The notes beneath the pieces are model-generated. The model saw only the letters and a program-made list of their open reading frames with translations, did no database searches and was not told the DNA's origin. From assembly GCA_027451985.1 (NCBI GenBank), contig DAIDHS010000006.1, forward strand, positions 23,344 through 87,343: a stretch of DNA of 64,000 nt, read 5' to 3'. Source of the stretch: Elusimicrobiota bacterium. Its GTDB lineage: Bacteria; Elusimicrobiota; Elusimicrobia; UBA1565; UBA9628. Made by a program: the position numbers and the translations under genes. The first letter of the stretch is position 1. Each line of letters opens with the position of its first letter. Shown here in pieces: positions 43,504-51,068 of the stretch.

Positions 43504-44645
43504 AGAGGCTCGATCCTCAGTTCAGAGGTTTCAACTTTCTCCGCAAGAGCCGCGAGCTTTTTCCTGAGCGAGGAATCAATGTCTTCGTCTTCCAGGAGGT
43601 CTCGGATCTTCGGCGCCGAAGGAGCTAGGACGCGATCATAAAGACTGTGTTCTTTTAAAAACTCCAAAAATTTTTTCTTATCTGGGAATTCCCAGCGCTC
43701 TCCGGCGGTGCGAACGGCTTCGTATTTGCGGCCGAAGGCCCGAACGTAGCCTTTTTTCTCGAACAAGGCGACGATCTCGTCTTTAAGAAAATTGGCTTCT
43801 CCGTCCAAAGTCTTGCTCTGGGCGAGAAGCTCCCCATAACGGTCAATGAGGGTGGAGACGTCCTCCTCCGTGGCGAAAGCGGCCGGAGGCGGCGCGCTTT
43901 GCGGCTTGTAGACCGGGCAAAGGGGTTTGTAGTCGCACCAGAAGCATTTCTTCTCCTCCGGGGTCGGGGAGAACTCCCGGCCGGAGATGGCCTCGGCGGT
44001 CGAGACGATTTTTTTCTCGAGGCTGCGGACCAAAGCGGACCCGCGGCGCTCGGCGACTTGCTCGGTGAGGCTGGGGAGATGGTAGAAGGACAGGCGGCAA
44101 ACTTCCGCGCCCAAGAGCTTCTCGCAGGCAAGTTGGTACATGGTCAACTGCTCGTCGGTCGCGGCCCTGCCCTTGGCCAGCGCCTTGCCGGTCTTGTAGT
44201 CGACCACGGAGAATCGGCCATCTGGCATCTGGTCCACGCGGTCGACCTTGCCGGTGACCGGCACCCCGTCGATCTCCATGTCGAACTGGTATTCGACGAA
44301 CAGCGGGATGTGATACTCCGGGGCGTGCTTGCGGTAAAAGAGGGTCAATATCTCCTCCCCGTCTTCCCGGTACTGTTCTTCCTGGGCCTGGTTTTTGTAG
44401 CCTGCCGAAATCCAATGCTCTTTATAGTAGGCCAAAACCTCGTCTAGGCTGGGCGGCGTGGGTTCCTTGGAGCTGTAGAAATATTCTAGAGCCGAATGCA
44501 CGCTCGATCCAAACGAAAAATAATGCTTGGGCTTCTCAGGGATCCGATCGATGTAGCGGAACTTGTATTTCTGGGGGCACTCGGCGTAAAGGGAAATGGA
44601 GGAATGGGAGAGAGGGCGCGGCAGATTCAAATTTTTCGCTCCCAT
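43500..44645 (-). CDS. PD-(D/E)XK nuclease with predicted iron-sulfur cluster
   Basis: A 381-residue RecB/Cas4/AddB-like nuclease domain protein. The nuclease core is GKVDRVDQMPDGRFSVVDYKTGK followed by QLTMYQLAC. One cysteine near the N-terminus (YAECPQKYKF, about Cys23) and three in CFWCDYKPLCPVY fit the four-cysteine cluster that staples AddB and Cas4 nucleases. A helical C-terminal region of about 130 residues follows. No helicase or cas gene is adjacent. TATAAT ends six bases before the ATG. A DNA-repair role is inferred. Confidence 0.87.
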   Translation of the reverse strand: MGAKNLNLPRPLSHSSISLYAECPQKYKFRYIDRIPEKPKHYFSFGSSVHSALEYFYSSKEPTPPSLDEVLAYYKEHWISAGYKNQAQEEQYREDGEEILTLFYRKHAPEYHIPLFVEYQFDMEIDGVPVTGKVDRVDQMPDGRFSVVDYKTGKALAKGRAATDEQLTMYQLACEKLLGAEVCRLSFYHLPSLTEQVAERRGSALVRSLEKKIVSTAEAISGREFSPTPEEKKCFWCDYKPLCPVYKPQSAPPPAAFATEEDVSTLIDRYGELLAQSKTLDGEANFLKDEIVALFEKKGYVRAFGRKYEAVRTAGERWEFPDKKKFLEFLKEHSLYDRVLAPSAPKIRDLLEDEDIDSSLRKKLAALAEKVETSELRIEPL

Positions 44646-44651
44646 CGTGCA

Positions 44652-44657
44652 ATTATA
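44652..44657 (-). promoter_or_regulatory. -10 element of the nuclease gene
   Basis: Minus-strand TATAAT ends six bases (TGCACG) before the ATG at 44645, immediately after the stop of the upstream lipoprotein gene. A leaderless mRNA is predicted, separate from the sigma-factor operon. Confidence 0.55.
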
Positions 44658-44662
44658 GAAAA

Positions 44663-45487
44663 TTAGGGGATGGGAGCGTTCCCGGCCCGGTAGTGGATAA
44701 GTTCCGTGTTGGGATTCTCGTAGCCGGGGCCGCCGATGGTGGTCTTAACGCGGCCAATGGAGGGAGCGTAATAGACATACTCCCAGGATTCGGGAAGCTT
44801 CTCGTTTGTCTCCCGAACCTTGAGGCAGTTATGAAAAACGCCGGCGGCCGTTTTAACGAGGGCGTCATTGGACTCGACGCGGTACACATATAGTCCTGAG
44901 GGCAGTTTGACGCGCCACTGCCTGCCGGGAACGAAAGGATATCTTAAAACGGCGACGGTCGAAGCTCCGTCCTGCTCCCAGATGGCCCAGTCATTTTTCA
45001 CATAGCGCAGGAGGCTCTTCTTGATGAGGCTCTTTCCGGCGTAAAGGGAGCTCTGGATTTGCGCGGCGGCGCCGAAGTTTGAGGATTCGACCCGCCAGTC
45101 GAGAGTCATATCGTGCCCCAGAGTCGCGCTGTCCCCATAGACCCAGCGGCGGCCGCCGCCAAGCGGGAAATAGTCGGGGCAATTCATGATCCCGATCTGG
45201 GCCTCCGAGAGCCACGGCTGGCCCAGGGGCCCGCCGCGCAAGGCCGCCTCGTATTGTGCCCGAGCCTCCTCGCAGCGGTTCAGCGACGCGTAAATGTTTC
45301 CGAGGCGCACGCGGGTCTGCTCTGCGTGGGAGCCGCGCGGGGCTCCCACGAGATACTCTTTGTATTGTCCCGCGGCGCGCAGGACGTCGCCCCGCTCCTC
45401 GTAAAGCCGCCCGCGATAGTAGTGCGACGAAGAGCAGGCCGCGAGGAGCAGGACGCTTAAAAGCGCAAGGAGTGCTTGTTTTCTCAT
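44663..45487 (-). CDS. TPR-containing outer-membrane-type lipoprotein
   Basis: A 274-residue lipoprotein; the signal ends in LLAAC (Cys18). Residues 20-95 look like two tetratricopeptide repeats (YYRGRLYEERGDVLRAAGQYKEYL and IYASLNRCEEARAQYEAAL). The rest is a beta-rich domain with repeated aromatic residues that I cannot assign. It starts two bases after the radC-like stop and is the last gene of the sigma-factor operon, so it may be part of an envelope response. Confidence 0.75.
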   Translation of the reverse strand: MRKQALLALLSVLLLAACSSSHYYRGRLYEERGDVLRAAGQYKEYLVGAPRGSHAEQTRVRLGNIYASLNRCEEARAQYEAALRGGPLGQPWLSEAQIGIMNCPDYFPLGGGRRWVYGDSATLGHDMTLDWRVESSNFGAAAQIQSSLYAGKSLIKKSLLRYVKNDWAIWEQDGASTVAVLRYPFVPGRQWRVKLPSGLYVYRVESNDALVKTAAGVFHNCLKVRETNEKLPESWEYVYYAPSIGRVKTTIGGPGYENPNTELIHYRAGNAPIP

Positions 45488-45489
45488 TT

Positions 45490-45996
45490 TTAGGTCTCCC
45501 TGAGGAATCCGCTTTCGCGGAAGCTGTAGAAATCTCCTCCCGTGGCGACGACGAGATGATCGAGAAGGGGAATCCCCAGGAGCGCACCCGACTCTTGCAG
45601 CCGCCGGGTCACGTCCTTGTCTTCCGGCGAGGGGGAACAGTCTCCGGAGGGGTGGTTGTGGGCCACGATGAGCGCGGCGGCCGCGTGTGCGATGGCGGGT
45701 GAGAAAACCTCCCGCGGGTGCACCAGACTTGCAGAGAGGGTGCCGATGGACACCGTTTCTTCGCGCACGAGGTGGTTGCGGGCGTCAAGATAAAAGGCCA
45801 AGAAATGTTCCTTGCGGCTTTCGCAAATTGAGCGCGGGATGCGCTGGACGACGCGCCATGGGCAATCCAGAACGGGCGGCTGTGGGCGTTTTTTAAGCCA
45901 GCGCTCCCGGAGCATGACGGCCATGAGGTCACGATCCGTCGCACGGGATGAAAATCCGGAAGAGCAGTAGCCAGAAAATTCCCGGGAGGGCTTCAC
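45490..45996 (-). CDS. radC: RadC/JAB-domain protein
   Basis: A 168-residue JAMM-fold protein of the RadC (UPF0758) family. The metal motif is AHNHPSGDCSPSPEDKDVTRRL and the domain begins near SRKEHFLAFYLDARNHLV. RadC proteins are usually about 225 residues with an N-terminal helix-hairpin-helix part, which is shortened here. Function is unsettled. The GTG start overlaps the RseB-like stop by four bases (GTGA); ATG codons around residue 25 are alternatives. Its place in a sigma-factor operon is unusual. Confidence 0.85.
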   Translation of the reverse strand: MKPSREFSGYCSSGFSSRATDRDLMAVMLRERWLKKRPQPPVLDCPWRVVQRIPRSICESRKEHFLAFYLDARNHLVREETVSIGTLSASLVHPREVFSPAIAHAAAALIVAHNHPSGDCSPSPEDKDVTRRLQESGALLGIPLLDHLVVATGGDFYSFRESGFLRET

Positions 45997-47021
45997 GGCA
46001 CGGACTCTGCCACCCGCTCAAGTGTCTCCAAATCCAGCGGGCCAATGAGGACGAAGCGCCGACCGCCCCGGCTCCAGCTGAGCACCAGACCATCCTGGGT
46101 CTGCGCCAGCGTGCCATGCGTCGAGGCCATCGGCACTGGCTTGGCTCCGGTCGTGCCGAAGTCGAGGCGGACGTCGCTGGAGCATTGGAAAAGGGAGAGG
46201 ATGTTGATGCCATCGGAAAACCGGTCATGCCAAACGGGATTTTGCCCGCCGCGCAGGGCGTCTTCTCCCTCGAAGACATAGCCGGAGGGAAGCCACGAGG
46301 GCAGGGCTCGGCTGGCGTCTGCGCCGGCGTCGCTCGCGGGTTTGAGTCGCGAGGTGATTTTCCAGCCCGTCCGCGGCTTGAACGAGAAAAGATCCTGAGA
46401 AAGCTTGGGATTAAAGGAGACGCTCGTGAAGCGCATGGCCGAACCGACTTTCCGGTTCGGCCGAAAAAGCTCGCTTTCCAGGCTCAGCCAATACTGCCGA
46501 TCGAGCCACAGCCGGCGCACCAAGGCGCCGGTGGCGCGGGATTTGAATTCGAGAAGCCACGTGGCCCGCCCGGCGATGCGCCGTCCGGGGGAAATCCTGA
46601 TGTCGTAATTGGCGGAAATTAGACGAACTTCGGATTCGATTTCGTTCTTAGAGCCTTCGGGAAGGGGGCCTTCCCATGCTTTTTGATCGCTCGGACTATA
46701 AATCCACTCGCTTTTACCGTCGGCCACGATGACTTGGCCGATGCTTCCCGACTTGTCCTTGATTTCGCGGCGATAACGCGAAGGTCCGGCCCAAAAAACG
46801 TCCATGGCGAGAGAGGAACGCTCCCGGCTCTGACGCGAATGGTTCACAATCTTGACTTCGCCCCGGTACGGGACGGAGGGGCCCTCGAGGCTCCGGCGCA
46901 AGGCTTCGATAGGATCCGGACGCTTAAGACGAGCCGCGGCGCCCGAAGCCGGCAAGAGCGGGATCAGGGCCGCGGCCGTCGCAAATGCCGCGATCCGCGC
47001 GCCCTGAAGCTTACAAATCAT
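45993..47021 (-). CDS. RseB/MucB-like periplasmic regulator
   Basis: A 342-residue exported protein with a signal peptide (RIAAFATAAALIPLLPASGAAA). The N-terminal part has a LolA/RseB-type half-barrel pattern (YRGEVKIVNHSRQSRERSS, then YRREIKDKSGSIGQVIVADG and WIYSPSDQKAWEG). The C-terminal part, from about residue 235, resembles the second RseB domain with LPSWLPSGYVFEG. The position directly after the anti-sigma gene (11-base overlap) supports a regulator that shields the anti-sigma factor in the periplasm. Confidence 0.75.
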   Translation of the reverse strand: MICKLQGARIAAFATAAALIPLLPASGAAARLKRPDPIEALRRSLEGPSVPYRGEVKIVNHSRQSRERSSLAMDVFWAGPSRYRREIKDKSGSIGQVIVADGKSEWIYSPSDQKAWEGPLPEGSKNEIESEVRLISANYDIRISPGRRIAGRATWLLEFKSRATGALVRRLWLDRQYWLSLESELFRPNRKVGSAMRFTSVSFNPKLSQDLFSFKPRTGWKITSRLKPASDAGADASRALPSWLPSGYVFEGEDALRGGQNPVWHDRFSDGINILSLFQCSSDVRLDFGTTGAKPVPMASTHGTLAQTQDGLVLSWSRGGRRFVLIGPLDLETLERVAESVP

Positions 47022-47493
47022 GCGGATTTTCTCCGGAAGACTCCACCTGCTCCGGCAGCCGAGAATAGATGATATCCGCGGGAGCCAAAGGACGGCTCAG
47101 CGCGTATTCCTCGTGCGCGATCAGCATCGCATTGAGGGAAATGCTGGGGCCCCGCTCCTTCCGCCCGACCGCGTAAACGACGAGCAGGGCGGCAAAGCAC
47201 GCGGCCAGGGCCGCGGCGGGGTAGCGGAACGACGGCAACGCCCAAAGTGACGGCCAGAACGATTCCCGGCGCGTCTGCCGTTTCGCCTCGGCTAGGAGCG
47301 CCGCTTTGAGATCCGCCGGCATGCGGGGCGACGGCAGGCCGGCGACGGCCGCCTTCATGCTTTGAATAAAGCTCAGCTCCGCGCGACAGGCCGGGCAGGC
47401 TTCGAGGTGGCCTCCGATGGCTTGACGCTCTGGAAAGTTCAAGGCGCCGTCGGCATAGGCGGAAAGATTTTCCCGGCACTCCGCGCACGTCAT
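47011..47493 (-). CDS. Anti-sigma factor with zinc-finger-like domain
   Basis: A 160-residue single-pass membrane protein. The N-terminal zf-HC2 domain has CAECRENLSAYADGAL and HLEACPACRAEL (the HxxxCxxC ligands), and one transmembrane helix lies near residues 89-107 (YPAAALAACFAALLVVYAV); about 50 residues should be periplasmic. Its ATG at 47493 overlaps the sigma stop by four bases after GGGAGGTGG; the track start seven codons earlier is less likely. It should hold the preceding sigma factor inactive. Confidence 0.88.
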   Translation of the reverse strand: MTCAECRENLSAYADGALNFPERQAIGGHLEACPACRAELSFIQSMKAAVAGLPSPRMPADLKAALLAEAKRQTRRESFWPSLWALPSFRYPAAALAACFAALLVVYAVGRKERGPSISLNAMLIAHEEYALSRPLAPADIIYSRLPEQVESSGENPHDL

Positions 47494-48050
47494 GATTCGA
47501 CCACCTCCCGGCATGATTCGAGAAATTTACGCTTAAACGCCTCCCGGGCCCGGTTGATGCGCGAGCGCACCGTCCCCAGGGGACAATCCAGCACGACGGC
47601 AATCTCTTCGTAGTGCAGCCCTTCCATGTCGCACAGCGTCAAAACGGCTTTGTGCTCCGGAACGAGCCCGTCAAGAACGGCCCTGGTCTTGGCGCCCAAT
47701 TCCTCGCGCTCGAGGCGATCGAGAGGCGCTTCTTCCCGCGCGTCCGCGATGACTTCCGAAAAGGCCCGCGGGCTGCCGTCCTCCCCGTGGACCAGAGCGT
47801 CCAAACTGCGGCAGTTCTTGCGCTCGTAGCGCTTGGCCGCGTCCAAATAGACGTGACGGAGAATGGTGAGAAACCAGCTTTCCGGGTTCGACGAGGGCTC
47901 GAACTTGTCCCAATGGCGGATGACCCGGAAAAAGGCCTCTTGGACCAGCTCCTTCGCCTCTTCTTCGCTGCGGCAAAGCTGGCAAGCGAAGCGGAAGCCC
48001 CGCTCCGAATAGTCCTTGATAAACTTCTCCAGCTCCCGAGCTCGGTTCAT
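47490..48050 (-). CDS. ECF-family RNA polymerase sigma factor
   Basis: A 186-residue RpoE-like sigma factor. Region 2 includes EAKELVQEAFFRVIRHWDKFEP and the WFLTILRHVYLDAAKR segment, and region 4 includes HYEEIAVVLDCPLGTVRSRINRARE. A linker of about 45 residues separates them. It heads an operon with anti-sigma, RseB-like, RadC-like and lipoprotein genes. A GGAACTT element upstream suggests autoregulation, as is common for the family. Confidence 0.93.
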   Translation of the reverse strand: MNRARELEKFIKDYSERGFRFACQLCRSEEEAKELVQEAFFRVIRHWDKFEPSSNPESWFLTILRHVYLDAAKRYERKNCRSLDALVHGEDGSPRAFSEVIADAREEAPLDRLEREELGAKTRAVLDGLVPEHKAVLTLCDMEGLHYEEIAVVLDCPLGTVRSRINRAREAFKRKFLESCREVVES

Positions 48051-48060
48051 CGTCCCCCGG

Positions 48061-48088
48061 TCTACGAACCACGCCCTGGAAAAGTTCC
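48061..48088 (-). promoter_or_regulatory. Candidate ECF-type autoregulated promoter
   Basis: On the minus strand GGAACTT (48088-48082) is followed after 15 bases by CGTAGA (48066-48061), ending ten bases before the sigma-factor ATG. GGAAC is the usual -35 core of RpoE-like sigma factors. The -10 match is less certain and the spacer is one base shorter than usual. Confidence 0.4.
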
Positions 48089-48164
48089 CTCCAGGCAGGC
48101 CATTTTAACAAAATCGCAACACGAGGGACACCTCTTCGTAACAAGGCGGGCGCACGCTTAGATC

Positions 48165-49058
48165 GTGGAACGCCAAACCATGGAATCTTTCAGGGAGCAG
48201 CCGGCCTGGGAGGACATGCTCGTGCGCGAGGACGCGCCGCCCGTTTCGGCGCAGTCGCGGGGGGAGATCTCCCCATCCCATTTGACGCACGAACTGCGCG
48301 CCCCGGTCACGGCCATTCGGCTGGGACTTGAGATCCTTCAGAATCAGCTAAACGGACGCCTCTCCGCGGACGAGCGGCACATGCTTGTCCTCGCCTTCAA
48401 GAACACCATCCGCCTGGAAGCGCTTATTGATGACGTCATGGACTACTCCAAAATCGCGGCTGGAAAGATGCCGCTGAAGCGCGAACCATGCTCCCCCAAC
48501 GAGCTCGTGAAGGAGTCGGTCGAAAGTCTGCAGCCTTCCGCGCTCGCTGCCGGCGTCAAGCTCATCGCGGAGGATGTGGAGCCTCTGCCGCGGATTTCGG
48601 CCGAGGGCCGCCGAATCGTGCAGATGCTTAGCAATCTCATCTCCAACGCGATCAAATACGTTCCGCCGCGCGGGCGCGGCATCGTGCGGGTATCAGCCGC
48701 TCTGGGAAAATTCGAACACGCGGGAACGGTGGTCTTTAAGGTCAAGGACAACGGCTGCGGCATCGCGCTCAAGGATTTGGAGCAGCTCTTTAACGCCTTT
48801 TCTCAGACCGATTCCAAGGATCAGAAGGCTGGAACGGGCTTGGGCTTGGCCTTAGTCCGGGCCATGGCCGAGCTTCACGGCGGCAGAGTCTGGGCGGAGA
48901 GCTGGCCGAGAGCCGGATCATCCTTCTACTTCAGCATTCCCATCGCGCGGGAGGACCAGCGCAAGCCCATCGAGGCGTACCCCAAGCCGGTCGAATACTC
49001 GGGGCTTTTGATGGCCTTCGCCAAGCGCATGAACGCCGTCCTGGCGTTCTTCGTTTGA
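48165..49058 (+). CDS. Soluble histidine kinase
   Basis: A 297-residue cytoplasmic kinase without membrane spans or recognisable sensor domain. HisKA has the histidine in LTHELRAPVTAIRLGLE (about His42), and the ATPase domain carries LISNAIKYVPPRG, DNGCGIA and GTGLGLALV. The N-terminal 35 residues are too short for a sensor, so input may come from a partner. The GTG start is the longest option; an ATG at 48180 removes five residues. It runs divergently from the ECF operon. The cognate regulator is unknown. Confidence 0.88.
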   Translation: MERQTMESFREQPAWEDMLVREDAPPVSAQSRGEISPSHLTHELRAPVTAIRLGLEILQNQLNGRLSADERHMLVLAFKNTIRLEALIDDVMDYSKIAAGKMPLKREPCSPNELVKESVESLQPSALAAGVKLIAEDVEPLPRISAEGRRIVQMLSNLISNAIKYVPPRGRGIVRVSAALGKFEHAGTVVFKVKDNGCGIALKDLEQLFNAFSQTDSKDQKAGTGLGLALVRAMAELHGGRVWAESWPRAGSSFYFSIPIAREDQRKPIEAYPKPVEYSGLLMAFAKRMNAVLAFFV

Positions 49059-49063
49059 ACCGA

Positions 49064-49079
49064 CCGCGTCTAGACGCGG
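49064..49079. other. Perfect palindrome between convergent genes
   Basis: CCGCGTCTAGACGCGG is a 16-base perfect palindrome. It includes the TAG stop of the desaturase gene (complement at 49070-49072) and lies six bases after the kinase stop. There is no T-tract. Confidence 0.55.
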
Positions 49080-50296
49080 CTCTTGAGCAGATCCAGAATG
49101 GCCGCGACCGTCATCAGGTTTTTGGTGGCGCCCGCGTAAGAAAGCCGGTTGACCAAGCGCATGGCCGACTTCCAGGACATTCTGGCGTTTAAGAACTCCG
49201 TGCGGTAAGCTTCCAGCCTGCTTTCCAATCCCTGGCGCATGGCGGAGGGCCGCGCGTGACGGGCGCGCTCAAGTTTGGCCTGGTGGTAGCGCTCCATCGC
49301 GGCCTCGACCCGTGTCTTCGCGGCCTCGAGGCTCTCGTGTATCCGGTCGCCCCAAGCCATTCTCCAGCTCGGCTCCGTCGCGCTGATTTTATTTTTGGCC
49401 GCAGCCAGTTCGACCTGAAGCCGCGCCTTCAAGATATGCGGCTCCGGGGTTCTGCGCAGATTGGAAACTAGTCCCAGAGGACGCATCAGCGCGAGCCACC
49501 ACTTGGTCATGTCGAACTGGTACCAACGCACGCCGTTTCTCCAGTCGGAGGGGAACTTGTGGTGGAAGTTGTGGTAGCCCTCGCCGAACGTGAGCGGCGC
49601 CAGAGCCCAATTGTCGCGGGCCGAGTTGTCCAGGCTGTAGGGACGCTTGCCCCACAGATGCGCAGCCGAGTTGATGAGGAAGGTCATGTGATGGCCGAGC
49701 GTCACGCGCAAGAATCCACCCCACAAAAGGCCCGCCAGCAAGGGCCGGCCGACCAAATGCCCAAGAACGGCCGGAAAAACGAAGCCGGCCAGAACGACGA
49801 GAGCCAGATACCAGCGGTGCTGCCACATGAGGAGAGGATCTTTAAGCAGGTCCGGCACGCTTTGGTAGCGGGTCTTGGCGTCGCGGCTGTCCTTGTAGCA
49901 AATCCAGCCCATGTGGGCGTAGAACCCGCCGCGGTTGATGTTGTAGGGATCCGCATCGGTGTCCACGAAGCGGTGATGGTTCCGATGATCCGCGGTCCAA
50001 TTCAGGGCAGAATTCTCCACCGCAGCCGCGCCGAAAAACAAGTAAAAGAACTGCAGGATTTTCGAGGATTTGTGGCTCAGGTGGGCGTAATAGCGGTGGT
50101 AGCCTGCCGTGATGCTCAAGCCGCCGCAGACATACATCAGCGCGAAAACGGCTAGGTCAATCCAGGAAAACCCGTAGCGCCAAACATAAAGAGCCGTGCC
50201 AAAAATTCCAATGAGCGGCGTCAGCGTCAAAAAAGCGATGTTCGTATAATCAAAGGGCCTTTTTGAGGTTGCCATCTGCGGTTTTGCTTCAATCAT
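49070..50296 (-). CDS. Acyl-CoA/acyl-lipid desaturase (delta-9 type)
   Basis: A 408-residue membrane desaturase that introduces a double bond into acyl chains using O2. The three histidine boxes are HRYYAH (about residues 67-72), HRNHHR (about 104-109) and HNFHH (about 242-246), with four hydrophobic spans. The usual length is about 270-300; here about 110-120 extra C-terminal residues rich in Arg, Ala, Glu and Leu (from EPHILKARLQVELAAAKNK) probably form long helices. The function of this tail is unknown. TTAGGAG precedes the ATG. Confidence 0.9.
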   Translation of the reverse strand: MIEAKPQMATSKRPFDYTNIAFLTLTPLIGIFGTALYVWRYGFSWIDLAVFALMYVCGGLSITAGYHRYYAHLSHKSSKILQFFYLFFGAAAVENSALNWTADHRNHHRFVDTDADPYNINRGGFYAHMGWICYKDSRDAKTRYQSVPDLLKDPLLMWQHRWYLALVVLAGFVFPAVLGHLVGRPLLAGLLWGGFLRVTLGHHMTFLINSAAHLWGKRPYSLDNSARDNWALAPLTFGEGYHNFHHKFPSDWRNGVRWYQFDMTKWWLALMRPLGLVSNLRRTPEPHILKARLQVELAAAKNKISATEPSWRMAWGDRIHESLEAAKTRVEAAMERYHQAKLERARHARPSAMRQGLESRLEAYRTEFLNARMSWKSAMRLVNRLSYAGATKNLMTVAAILDLLKSRV

Positions 50297-50369
50297 TTTT
50301 TGCTCCTAAGAGGCCAATTCCCGTCTCAATTTAATGTTACACAATAACCAGTCTGGGCGCAATGTCGCG

Positions 50370-50398
50370 TTGACAACAATGGGCGGATGGGCTATAGT
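50370..50398 (+). promoter_or_regulatory. Sigma-70-type promoter of the unknown membrane protein gene
   Basis: TTGACA (50370-50375), 17 bases, then TATAGT (50393-50398): a near-consensus promoter. The ATG at 50406 is exactly where transcription should start, which makes this the clearest leaderless candidate in the window. Confidence 0.75.
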
Positions 50399-50405
50399 CC
50401 TTTTC

Positions 50406-51068
50406 ATGGCGCGGGTGGAGGTGGGGCGGAAGCGAAAACTGGTTTTTTGGCTGATTTTGGGCGGTATTTGCGCCTTTTCCCTGCTGTTTCTCGTTCTGGG
50501 CCTATTGAGCTACCGTTCCGCTCTCATCACGCTGGCCCATCACGGTTCCGCGTCCGGCGAGAGCAGATTGGAGCCTTATTCCTCTAAACTCGGTGCCTTT
50601 GTCTATCTTCCTCGCGGCTGGGCGATCGAGCGGGACGATAAGGCCGCTTTGATCGCCAAAAACGAGGCGGGCGCCGTATTCTCGATCTATCCTGCGGGAA
50701 CCGGGATGGATGAAAAAAGCATTCAGGCGAGCTTTCCGTTGATTTCGGGGGTCCTGGGAAACATTCTCGCTCGCAACTGTCTGGATAAATCCTACTCCCG
50801 TCCCGAACTTAGGATGACGAACCTGCGAACCGGGCCGGTTTATTATTACTTCACTTCCTGCGCCGGCAAGGACGGCTCGTCCGTCGCGGTGGTGACCATG
50901 TCCTGGCTCAACGGCGTCGATGCCTACACGGGGGGGACATTTTTCAGAAACCCGACCATGGACATCCGAGGCTTGACCTTCGCCTTGCTGAGCGGCAATC
51001 CAGCGTGGCTTTCGGCCGCTAGGCAGGATGCGACGCCGTCCCAATACGCGCCGGAACCTCGCAGATAA
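50406..51068 (+). CDS. Unknown membrane-anchored protein
   Basis: A 220-residue protein I do not recognise. A basic N-terminus is followed by one transmembrane helix (about residues 11-35, LVFWLILGGICAFSLLFLVLGLL) and an extracytoplasmic domain of about 180 residues containing LGAFVYLPRGWAIE, which recalls beta-sandwich domains of PsbP-like or lipoprotein type, but I make no assignment. The track start at 50334 lies upstream of the promoter, so the ATG at 50406 is chosen. The 3' end overlaps the convergent regulator gene by 50 bases. Confidence 0.72.
   Translation: MARVEVGRKRKLVFWLILGGICAFSLLFLVLGLLSYRSALITLAHHGSASGESRLEPYSSKLGAFVYLPRGWAIERDDKAALIAKNEAGAVFSIYPAGTGMDEKSIQASFPLISGVLGNILARNCLDKSYSRPELRMTNLRTGPVYYYFTSCAGKDGSSVAVVTMSWLNGVDAYTGGTFFRNPTMDIRGLTFALLSGNPAWLSAARQDATPSQYAPEPRR

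Noticed and set aside
50334-50405. Upstream start of the unknown membrane protein
   Set aside because: It would place the TTGACA/TATAGT promoter inside the coding region; the ATG at 50406 is directly followed by a basic segment and membrane anchor.
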